Below are positions 1 through 8,800 of a DNA stretch of 64,000 nt, in pieces; position 1 is the first letter of the stretch; every line of letters starts with the position of its first letter. The notes under the pieces were generated by a model. It searched no databases and was not told the DNA's origin. It saw only the letters and a program-made list of their open reading frames with translations. A program made the translations under genes and the position numbers. Source of the stretch: Nymphaea colorata (taxonomy: Eukaryota; Streptophyta; Magnoliopsida; Nymphaeales; Nymphaeaceae); NCBI RefSeq assembly GCF_008831285.2, contig NC_045139.1, positions 36,119,706 to 36,183,705 on the forward strand, read 5' to 3'.

Positions 1-88
1 AGACTCTTAGAATTCTGAAAATGAGATTATAAATAGAGGCCGTGCAAACCATTTTGGCTACGGCTTCTTCTCCTCAGTTTCTTCTTGT

Positions 89-120
<32 letters not shown>

Positions 121-171
121 CTGCGTGAGTGCTGTTTTCGGGTTACAGATATTGGTGCTACATTTCTATCA
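1..171 (+). repeat. 5' LTR, 3' portion only
   Basis: Bases 1-171 repeat 4816-4988 with no visible substitution; only the CT microsatellite (about 97-121) differs, by 2 bp. The segment ends in CA directly before the primer-binding site. By comparison with the 443-bp 3' LTR, about 270 bp lie left of the window. Confidence 0.93.
28..35 (+). promoter_or_regulatory. LTR TATA box
   Basis: TATAAATA lies in the LTR, with an identical copy at 4843-4850 in the 3' LTR. It is placed as expected for the retroelement's RNA polymerase II promoter, upstream of the CT-rich leader. The 3' LTR copy could in principle drive read-out transcription towards the ZPR1 exons. Confidence 0.6.
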
Positions 172-183
172 TGGTATCAGAGC
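172..183 (+). other. Primer-binding site (initiator tRNA-Met)
   Basis: tggtatcagagc follows directly on the LTR end. It is the standard plant Copia primer-binding site, complementary to the 3' end of initiator methionine tRNA. Confidence 0.9.
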
Positions 184-391
184 GCCAGGTTACGTTATCT
201 CTACCAAACGAAATGCCCAAACAGGTCTGATCTGGTTAGAACTCTTTTCTCATCTTGTCTCTATCCTGAATTTACTTTTCTCTTGCGCAATTCTTGTTCC
301 TTTTTCTTCTTGCTTACCAAGGACACATCTTGTTATATCGTGTCTTCTTTCCCTCTCATCTTCTACCTATATACCATTCCTTTCTGCTGTC

Positions 392-1282
392 ATGGAAAAC
401 CTTTCGCATTCTGGCATGTCCTCAAGTTTTCTTCCTCACCTTATTACCGAAAAACTCAACCATGAGAATTATCTGATCTGGAAAAGGCAAATCATGCCTT
501 TCATAAGAAGTCAAGGCCTCTTTGGACATCTCGATGGTTCAACAAAGGCTCCACCAATATCCGTCTTACAGGAAATAAAAAATGAGGCAGGAGAAGTTAT
601 TGCTGTTCATGAAGACAACAATCCTGAACATGCTATGTGGATGAGACGTGATCAAAGTCTGGTTGCGTATATTTTGTCCACTTTATCTCAACAAGTGTTA
701 CTTTCAGTTTCTGATGATTGTACTGCAGAAGAATTATGGGAAACCCTTGCTAATACCTTTTCCCAAATATCAGAAGCTCGAATTATGTACTTAAAGAAAG
801 AATTTCAGAATTTGAGCAAAGGTTCAACGTCTATCATGGATTATTTGGGGCGTATTAAGGCCGTCGCAGACCAACTTGCTGCCTCAGGGAATAACATTTC
901 TGATAAGGAAAATGTGCAGCAAACCTTGAATGGACTTGGGCATGATTATCATGCTTTTATTACAGCTCTTGAGGTCCTTCCTGTTCTGCCTTCCTTCAAC
1001 GAACTACAAGGTAAACTTCTCCAACATGAAATGAATATGAAAAGAGTCATTGAAAGGACTGATCAAGGGAACTCCCAAAATGTGTTGGCTATGAATGTAA
1101 AGTTTGGTAAGAGCCATGGGAACTCCAACCATGGTGGTCGTGGCATTCTACCAACACCACATAACCAAGGTATGTCTCCTTTGGATACTTCAAGAAAAAT
1201 ACCAATTTGTTTTCAGTGCAACAAGAAAGGACACATGAAGGCACAATGTTGGTTTAATCCTCAAAATAAAAACAAAGGGTAA
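392..1282 (+). CDS. gag: Copia Gag polyprotein
   Basis: This 296-residue capsid precursor should package element RNA into virus-like particles. Most of it matches the UBN2-type gag domain of plant Copia elements: an N-terminal N-Y-x-x-W-K motif, then L/I-x-Y-L-spaced helices. A CCHC zinc knuckle (C-x2-C-x4-H-x4-C) lies at about residues 273-286. I chose the ATG at 392, which begins MENLSHSG; the frame is open back to 125, but that segment is leader and LTR sequence and looks non-coding. The frame stops at 1280-1282, and pol continues in the frame one base back. Many plant Copia elements have a single gag-pol frame, so either a one-base change or programmed slippage is implied. Confidence 0.88.
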   Translation: MENLSHSGMSSSFLPHLITEKLNHENYLIWKRQIMPFIRSQGLFGHLDGSTKAPPISVLQEIKNEAGEVIAVHEDNNPEHAMWMRRDQSLVAYILSTLSQQVLLSVSDDCTAEELWETLANTFSQISEARIMYLKKEFQNLSKGSTSIMDYLGRIKAVADQLAASGNNISDKENVQQTLNGLGHDYHAFITALEVLPVLPSFNELQGKLLQHEMNMKRVIERTDQGNSQNVLAMNVKFGKSHGNSNHGGRGILPTPHNQGMSPLDTSRKIPICFQCNKKGHMKAQCWFNPQNKNKG

Positions 1283-1332
1283 GACATGATTATAAACAAG
1301 GAGGACAAAGTTCTAAATCCACCGCTGAAGAT

Positions 1333-4300
1333 ATGCAACAGCTATTGATGGCCGCATTCTCAAAGGTGACTATAAAGCAAAATGAGCAGGGAGAATGGTT
1401 CTTGGATTCAGGTGCAGCTACCCATGTGACAGGAAATGCAGGTAAATTGACTAACTTATCCCCTCATTACGGTAGAAGTTGCATTATAACAGGTGATGGA
1501 AAATCTCATCCTATTACACATATTGGAAATGCACATATTCCATTGTCATCCTCGTCTCTATCACTGTCTAATGTTGTTCTTGCTCCCAATATCAAAAAGA
1601 ACATCATATCCATTTCTAAACTCATTGATGATACAAGCTCTTCTGTTGAATTCACACCTTCTTCTGTCTATGTCAAGGACCTCCAAACGAAGAAAATGTT
1701 CGCTAGAGGGGAGCGTCAAGGGAATATGTACGTCCTCAAGGAATGTCTACCCAAGGATTCATCCACTTTTGATATAGGATTGAAGACATTTTCTCTTTCT
1801 CATAATGCGTCATCAGTGCCAAGTTCTTGCCATTTTCAATCAAAAGTAAGGGGCCCTAACCAATTTTTGGAGTCTGATTTGTGGCATAGTCGGCTAGGAC
1901 ACTGTGGTCGACATTTCATTGAAAAACTTGTCACAGATAGTCTCATTCCAAGATCAAGTTTACCTCTTACTTCAAGTGTCAAAAAATGTTCAAGTTGTGG
2001 ACTTTGTAAGAGTCATGTTTTACCTTTCCATAATATAAATCAAAGGGCTTCCAAACCTTTTGAAACTATTTTTTCTGATGTATGGGGGCCAGCCCCTATT
2101 GATTCCATGTCTGGGTCAAGATATTATGTCTTATTCATTGACTCTTACTCACGTTTCACCTGGATTTACTTCATGAAACACAAATCAGAAGTACCTCACA
2201 TATTTCGAAACTTCTATGCCATGATTCAAACTAAATTTTCATCCAATGTGGTGCATTTTCAATGTGATGGAGGGGGAGAATATTCCTCGCTTGATTTTAT
2301 TGAATTTCTACGTGAAAAAGGGATAACTAGACAAATTTCCTGCCCTTACACACCACAACAAAATGGTGTAGTTGAGCGGAAACATCGACATATAGTTGAA
2401 AGCGCCATGAGCATGATGCATGATACTAATGTGCCCATTTCCTTGTGGACTGAAGCCTTCCATACTGCTGTATACATAATAAATTGTTTGCCTATGACAC
2501 TCTTGATGTCTAAATCGCCATATTTTACACTCTTAGGCAAACAACCTGATTACAAGAACTTGAAGGTTTTTGGTTGTGTATGCTATGTTCACGTTGATGC
2601 TGCCTTGAGGAACAAGTTTCAAGACAAAGCTATTCAATGTAGATTCGTTGGATATGCTGATGAATATAAAGGTTTTCGATGCTATGATCCAACAACTAAA
2701 CGTATCAAAACTTCAAGAAATGTCATTATGGCTCAAAGTGAAAATCAAGAAGATCCAACACAGTCATCAAGTCATCACGAAAACAATAATGAACAGAGCA
2801 ACGATGCACATCGGTATTCGGGTCTTATCTACAGTCGACGACTAAGGGACAGAGATGCTCACAGTGAAGAAGACAACATGCCCCACCTTAGAAGATCCCA
2901 ACGCATTCGTCATCCCATTCACAGGTGGGTTAGCTATGATTCTTTATCACTTGATTTTCAGTTATTCATGGCAAAAATTGGCAAGGAGGAAGAACCTACT
3001 TCATTTGATCAAGCATCAAAATCACATCATTGGAGAAAGGCTATGAAAGAAGAAATGGATGCCTTGCATGAATGTGGAACATGGGAGATCGTTCCGAGGC
3101 CACACGAAAAGAACGTAGTGGGCTCCAAATGGGTATACAAAATTAAATACAAACCTGACGGCAGCATAGAAAGACACAAAGCAAGGTTAGTAGCAAAAGG
3201 GTTTACACAACAATATGGAGAAGATTATGATGAGACATTCAGCCCTGTGATCAAAATGGGAACAATTCGCGTGATTATATCATTGGCAGTTGAATATGGA
3301 TGGAGACTACATCAAATGGACGTGAAGAATGCTTTTCTTCATGGTGATTTAAGGGAGGAAGTATATATGGAACAACCTCCAGGATACACGAAAGGAGACT
3401 CTCATGCATGGGTTTGCAAACTAAGAAAATCTATTTATGGACTTAAACAGGCCTCACGTTCGTGGTTTGACAGTTTCTCTTGCAAGATTCAAGAATGTGG
3501 TTTTCGGAGATGTCCTCTAGATCACTCTCTTTTCATTTATCGAAAGGAAAACATATTTACTTTACTTCTTATATATGTTGATGATATTGTTATCACAGGC
3601 AATTCAGAAAAACACATAGAAGAAGCTAAAGTTTTGATGATGCAAAACTTCAAAATGAAAGAGCTTGGTGATTTACGATTCTTTCTTGGAGTGGAGATTG
3701 ATAGGCACAATAATCGCCTCACATTGACACAACAGAAATACACGTTGGATTTGTTGAAAAAGTCAGGTATGTCTGATTGTAAGCCTGTTGGAACTCCTAG
3801 TGTTCTAAATCAAAGACTAAGTGCTCAAGATGGGGAGTTATATGAAGATCCTACGCAATATCGAAGTATTGTTGGGGCACTTCAATATCTTACATTTACT
3901 AGACCAGATATTATATATCCTGTGAATCAAGTATCCCAATTTATGCATGCACCTAGAGATACTCACATGGATGCTGTCAAAAGAATATTAAGATATCTTA
4001 AAGGGACAGCAGGAGATGGCTTAGTTTATGGTAAGAGTGAAAATATAACTACTGGACATCAACTTATGACATTCACAGATGCAGATTGGGCTGGAGATCC
4101 CGATCAAAGAAAGTCCATTTTTGGTTTTTGTATTTTCATTGGACGTAATCTTGTGTCTTGGAGTTGTCGAAAGCAAAAGGCAGTAGCAAGATCCAGCACT
4201 GAAGCTGAATACAGATGCATGGCTGCAGGTACTGCTGAAGTTACATGGGTTAGACATTTGCTAGAAGACATTGGAGAAAAGATTAAAACATCAATGTTAA

Positions 4301-4551
4301 TGTGCGATAATCAAAGCGCTATTAACATTGCCTTTAATCCCGTACAACATGGTCGAACAAAGCACATTGAAATTGATCAACACTTTGTTAGACAAAAGGT
4401 GGAAGACAAGGAAATTCAGCTTATTTATGTTCGTACAGATGAACAAGTTGCAGACTTATTTACAAAAGGATTAACAAAGGAACGATTCTGGTTTCTAAAA
4501 GGCAAGTTGTACATGGTGCAAAACCATGCACAACTTGAGGGAGGGTGTTAA
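1333..4551 (+). CDS. pol: Copia Pol: protease, integrase, reverse transcriptase, RNase H
   Basis: The uninterrupted 1,072-residue frame carries a complete set of Copia enzymes. The aspartic protease motif D-S-G-A is at residues 25-28. A GAG-pre-integrase HHCC zinc region follows at about 180-230. The integrase D,D-35-E triad is at D249, D312 and E348. The RT domain has K-A-R-L-V-A-K-G, M-D-V-K-x-A-F-L and the catalytic Y-V-D-D at 748-751. RNase H has T-D-A-D-W-A-G near 915. The frame is actually open from about 1270, overlapping gag by 13 nt, and codons upstream of 1333 read as a normal Gag-protease linker. So 1333 is only the first ATG and Pol is probably made as a fusion. The stop codon overlaps the first bases of the 3' LTR. 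No internal stops are present. Confidence 0.93.
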   Translation: MQQLLMAAFSKVTIKQNEQGEWFLDSGAATHVTGNAGKLTNLSPHYGRSCIITGDGKSHPITHIGNAHIPLSSSSLSLSNVVLAPNIKKNIISISKLIDDTSSSVEFTPSSVYVKDLQTKKMFARGERQGNMYVLKECLPKDSSTFDIGLKTFSLSHNASSVPSSCHFQSKVRGPNQFLESDLWHSRLGHCGRHFIEKLVTDSLIPRSSLPLTSSVKKCSSCGLCKSHVLPFHNINQRASKPFETIFSDVWGPAPIDSMSGSRYYVLFIDSYSRFTWIYFMKHKSEVPHIFRNFYAMIQTKFSSNVVHFQCDGGGEYSSLDFIEFLREKGITRQISCPYTPQQNGVVERKHRHIVESAMSMMHDTNVPISLWTEAFHTAVYIINCLPMTLLMSKSPYFTLLGKQPDYKNLKVFGCVCYVHVDAALRNKFQDKAIQCRFVGYADEYKGFRCYDPTTKRIKTSRNVIMAQSENQEDPTQSSSHHENNNEQSNDAHRYSGLIYSRRLRDRDAHSEEDNMPHLRRSQRIRHPIHRWVSYDSLSLDFQLFMAKIGKEEEPTSFDQASKSHHWRKAMKEEMDALHECGTWEIVPRPHEKNVVGSKWVYKIKYKPDGSIERHKARLVAKGFTQQYGEDYDETFSPVIKMGTIRVIISLAVEYGWRLHQMDVKNAFLHGDLREEVYMEQPPGYTKGDSHAWVCKLRKSIYGLKQASRSWFDSFSCKIQECGFRRCPLDHSLFIYRKENIFTLLLIYVDDIVITGNSEKHIEEAKVLMMQNFKMKELGDLRFFLGVEIDRHNNRLTLTQQKYTLDLLKKSGMSDCKPVGTPSVLNQRLSAQDGELYEDPTQYRSIVGALQYLTFTRPDIIYPVNQVSQFMHAPRDTHMDAVKRILRYLKGTAGDGLVYGKSENITTGHQLMTFTDADWAGDPDQRKSIFGFCIFIGRNLVSWSCRKQKAVARSSTEAEYRCMAAGTAEVTWVRHLLEDIGEKIKTSMLMCDNQSAINIAFNPVQHGRTKHIEIDQHFVRQKVEDKEIQLIYVRTDEQVADLFTKGLTKERFWFLKGKLYMVQNHAQLEGGC
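4537..4545 (+). other. Polypurine tract
   Basis: gagggaggg directly abuts the TG of the 3' LTR and is the expected primer for plus-strand synthesis. It also encodes the last Pol residues. Confidence 0.85.
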
Positions 4552-4903
4552 AATATAAATCCTTCACCAGCACGTTGAAGAGGAGTCTCTTAGGATTCCA
4601 CCTCCTTGTAGAATGTGTTAAAATATTTAATGTCCTTGTAACATGTGAAGAGTCTCCTAGGATTCTATGTTATAGTTAATATCCTTGTTATATGGGAAGT
4701 CTCCTAGGATTCTATGTTGTAGTTAATATCCTTGTAATATGTGAAGTCTCTTAGGTTTCTATGATGTAATTAATGTCCTCGGAGCTTGTGAAATCTCCTA
4801 GGATTCTACGATTGGAGACTCTTAGAATTCTGAAAATGAGATTATAAATAGAGGCCGTGCAAACCATTTTGGCTACGGCTTCTTCTCCTCAGTTTCTTCT
4901 TGT

Positions 4904-4937
<34 letters not shown>

Positions 4938-4988
4938 CTGCGTGAGTGCTGTTTTCGGGTTACAGATATTGGTGCTACATTTCTATCA
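4546..4988 (+). repeat. 3' LTR, 443 bp
   Basis: It begins tgttaaaata and ends ttctatca, giving the standard TG...CA ends. U3 contains 47-bp tandem units, the TATA box lies at 4843 and a CT microsatellite lies near the R/U5 boundary. The sequence after 4988 is unrelated single-copy DNA leading to ZPR1 exons. Confidence 0.92.
4651..4838 (+). repeat. 47-bp tandem repeats in LTR U3
   Basis: The motif agtctcctaggattctatg or a close variant starts at 4651, 4698, 4745 and 4792, an exact 47-bp period. A more diverged relative starts at 4584. Tandem U3 repeats of this kind often hold transcription-factor sites in plant Copia LTRs; that role here is inference. Confidence 0.85.
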
Positions 4989-5869
4989 TTAATCCCTGTG
5001 TTGGGCTGTCAGATGGATGTCTATTTGTTGAAGGACTAGGTTATGCTTATGGATGATATCATGATAGTGCTAAATGTTGAACTGTTTCCATGAAAACATG
5101 CTTTACATTGTTGGACAGGGAAATCAAAGTTTGATATCTCTTGTTTGGTGTCGATCATCTGCTGGTTGTCTGCTCATTCTTTCAAAAATTTCAGACTGTC
5201 TTATTATCCAGAGACATCTCTGGATATTAATAATTTAATAGTTGTGGAGTTATTCCAACTTGTAATGCATGATGTCTTCATAATGGCAATATTCAGTTTC
5301 ATTATGTAAGTTATAAATGTTCTAGCTTATGTTGGGAAAATCAAATGGACTCTAATAGATTTTCCTATATTTTCAATTGGAAGAATATGAGCCTTCTATG
5401 CTTTGGGAGATTAAAATCAGTATTGGTTTGCCAAAGGATCATGGAATCATGTTCAAGTTTGTAAGTTTGGAGTTCTTAACCTCTGCTGTTGGAGCTTCAT
5501 TGGGATATTTTAGCTTTTTGAGTTTCCCTCAGTTATGTTTTTAGTGTTTTGCTTAACATTGACTGTTCTGTAAGAGTACCTATGTTTCAACTAATAACAA
5601 GTAAACGGTGGATCCATCCAGCAGATGTCAATATCTTTATGGCTGTTTTACAATGGTGGCTTGCTAAACTGCAGGGACTGGGAAAATAATGCCAAATTGT
5701 ATCAATTGATAAATGTGGTCAAACCTTGTTATGATTCAAAGAGGCAGAGTTGGACCTGCTTCTTCTTCTTTGAGCATATGTTCTTCATTAACCAATATAT
5801 TTAACTACTCCATTGTTGTGACAGATGCCTCATAACCAAGTGTCTGACTGTTTTTTTCTATCTTTCCAG
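4989..5869 (+). other. Probable ZPR1 intron sequence, no gene seen
   Basis: AT-rich DNA between the Copia 3' LTR and the first visible ZPR1 exon. It has stops in all frames and no match to the N-terminal ZPR1 domain. A pyrimidine-rich tract and AG at 5868-5869 form the acceptor of the exon at 5870. I read it as the 3' part of the intron that received the retrotransposon. Confidence 0.6.
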
Positions 5870-8800
5870 GTGGAAGGGATTCTTTTACGGGCCATCAATG
5901 AATTAGAGGCTCTTCAGGATGAGCGAAAAGTATATACAATATCTGGAGATTATGTTCTTTTCTATTTCCTCCGACATTCTCATAATTTGTCCTCTCTATA
6001 TCCAGAAAGTTGATCCAGAAACAGCTGAAGCCTTAGATATGTTCTTGACAAAATTGAAGTCCTTGGCTGCAGGGGAAGGATCTTTCACATTCATACTTGA
6101 TGATCCAGCTGGCAATAGCTTCATTGAGAACCCGTATGTTGGATTGTTCTCATCTCCATGTTCATGTGTGTGCCTGCATAGTTCATAGATTTCGCCTTTT
6201 CATGCCCGTAAAATGTTGATTTGAATGCATGTGTTATTCATGTATATCAATGCCATTTTATATGTGTTCATATGTGAGTGTACAAGCCTAAAGCATTGCC
6301 AACACTTCCATGTCTTCGAGCCTGTTGAGTGTTGACCATTCTGCACCATCTTAGCTTTTTTTTTTAAAAAAAAAAATATTTGGGTAGTTGTACTGACAAT
6401 CCTTGCTTGAGATGTTTGTAGGCACGACTAAACTTGATTTACATAATCCACATTTTATTACTGATGGATGATCTCTTAGTGTCTTTTTCTGCATATGCAT
6501 GTTTAAATGGGATTTGGGTGAGATATTTCTTGAAGTGGTAAACACTTTGCAGCCTAGATTAAGACTCTAATTTGGAAATTGAAACTCGTTTGATTAGTTT
6601 CCAGTAATATGTTCTCATTTGTTCACCATCATTTACATTCTGCAAAATGTCTTATATTTTCTATCGTCTCTCCCGCTCACACAATAACATTTGAAATAAA
6701 GCTTGTATCATATCTAAAGACGGCATCTAGTTGGTTCTTTGAAAAAATATTTGTTAGATGGTTTTCATGGTAGGCTGAAACTTCTCATTCATCTGAAGTC
6801 AAGTCATCAAACTTTTTTCTGATAATTTCTGCTATATATATTTTATATCTTTTGCCTTCTTGTTGGCATTTGTCTCTATTAAGTCAGGTGTTGGCTTCAT
6901 ATTGTACAGTTTATCTTCCTCCACTTAGTAGGTGTTCTTTTCCCCGTGACAGCTGTGCACCTTCAGCAGATCCATTGTTAACCATTACATTTTACGATCG
7001 TACACCTGAACAGCAGGCATCACTGGGTTTTCTTGTCGATTCATCCTCCTCTGGCAATACTGAATCATCTGGGAGTGAAGTTTTACCTGAGAAAAGCAGA
7101 TATGTCCCTGCTGGAACAAAGAGAGAACCACATGGTTCAATTGGAGCTACTGCAGGCCATCGAGCTATTGCACAGGGTACCAGTGAGGAAGTTGCTGCAG
7201 CCTTGTTTAAGTATTCTGCTCCGGAGGAGGTATGTTCACATTGTTGGAGACCATTTGCATGCTAAGTGCCTTATCCTATGAACGTTTAGCATCAATTAGT
7301 TATCATGCTTTGCATTTGGCTGCTTTACTGTTTCAGGTGATGGCATTTCCTTCGACATGTGGAGCTTGTGCAAGTAGATGTGAAACACGCATGTATGTAA
7401 CAAGTATCCTTGTTTTTCTTCCTCTCTGCTATCAAGCTGATATGTTATGCAAGTATGTGTTGACTGAGTTGTTTCTGTAGCAATTCACTAAATCCAAGAA
7501 CAAATTATTTCACTCTCTGAGTGTGTGCTTTTTCATGCTCTTGGTACTTTGGCAGGCTGACTTGTTCTAGGATACATCATCAAAAGAAAAACACTCATCT
7601 TCGAACATGTTCAAAATTAATTATCTTTTGTCTTTATCTGGAAGGAACCATATATCCCTTGGTACCAGAAATTCGTATTGGACTTGGTGGGGTTGCTCCT
7701 GTTTGATTTTCTGATTCTCTCTTTTCAAGTTTGTGTCAATAGTATTGGATATTTGTTCAACTTAACGTTCTTTAGAAATCCCATACTTCCAAGAAGTCAT
7801 TGTGATGGCATCTACTTGCGACACTTGTGGCTACCGCAATTCTGAGGTTTGTAGTGAACTAGAACTATGAGTCTGAAAGACCAGGTTTCCTTTTTCATCT
7901 CTGGTAGCTTGGTAGTGGGGTTTCTATTCAAGTTCTGGTCAAGAAATTCAGCTTGTTTTTTTTTTTTTGGTTTGCCTTGAGTAGTTAAAGCCAGGTGGTG
8001 CAATTCCAGATAGAGGGAAGAGAATCACTGTACGCATACAGAATGCAGCTGATGTCTGCAGAGATGTTATAAAGGTCAGTGCCTTTCCCATTGTAGTCAC
8101 CAAAGATTTATACAATCTTTTTAACTGCATGGTTTCTTTGACCCCTGCATTTAGATCTGTACACCGGGCTGAGTTATCAGCTATGTTGTGAAGGTGCCCA
8201 GGCGCTGCCTGTGTGATAGGCAGTGCCTAGCGCCTAGGCAAAAAAGGCAACCAATTTTTTTTTTTAATTTTTTTTAGTTATCTTAATATGTCAAGTTATT
8301 TTGATTACTCATTACTAATATTTGAAATGTGGAGAGTAGTAATATAACAAGCATAATCAACTTAGACAATCACAAATTAATTGTTGACTATGACTTCATT
8401 GAATATGCAAAATCAATAGAAGAAGTTTAACATTCCTCATTAAATGTAAACTAATACAAGAAACAAAGAAAACTAAATCTAATCTCTAGAAGAATGAATG
8501 TAAATCCGCAAGAAGGCTTTAATTCATCTGTACTTAAAGAAAGACATAATATAATAAAAAAGACTAACGGTACATAATAGTAGACATATAAGTACACAAC
8601 AGTAATACATATAAGTACATAACCATACTAACATATACATATAACAGGTATCACCATAGTACATATTATATAACAGGCTAACAATGTATACATATAATAG
8701 GTTGATGCAATACTATATAACAGGTATAACGGACTGTAGTATATACATATCACATGTATTACAATACATATAACAGGAATAACAAATTGTATTACAATAC

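Larger units (their letters stand above)
1..4988 (+). mobile_element. Ty1/Copia LTR retrotransposon, 5' end cut by window
   Basis: The order partial 5' LTR, primer-binding site, gag, pol (protease-integrase-RT-RNase H) and 3' LTR is that of a Ty1/Copia (Pseudoviridae) element. Integrase precedes reverse transcriptase, which separates Copia from Gypsy. The 171 visible bases of the 5' LTR match the 3' LTR except for one extra CT unit in a microsatellite, so the insertion looks recent. The LTR starts TG (4546) and ends CA (4988). The target-site duplication cannot be checked because the left flank is outside the window. The next gene feature to the right is a run of ZPR1 exons, so the element probably lies inside that gene in the same orientation. 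The gag and pol frames are offset, so this copy may be non-autonomous. Confidence 0.95.

Noticed and set aside
125-391. N-terminal extension of the gag frame back to 125
   Set aside because: It crosses the LTR end and primer-binding site and has no gag similarity; the ATG at 392 begins the recognisable domain.
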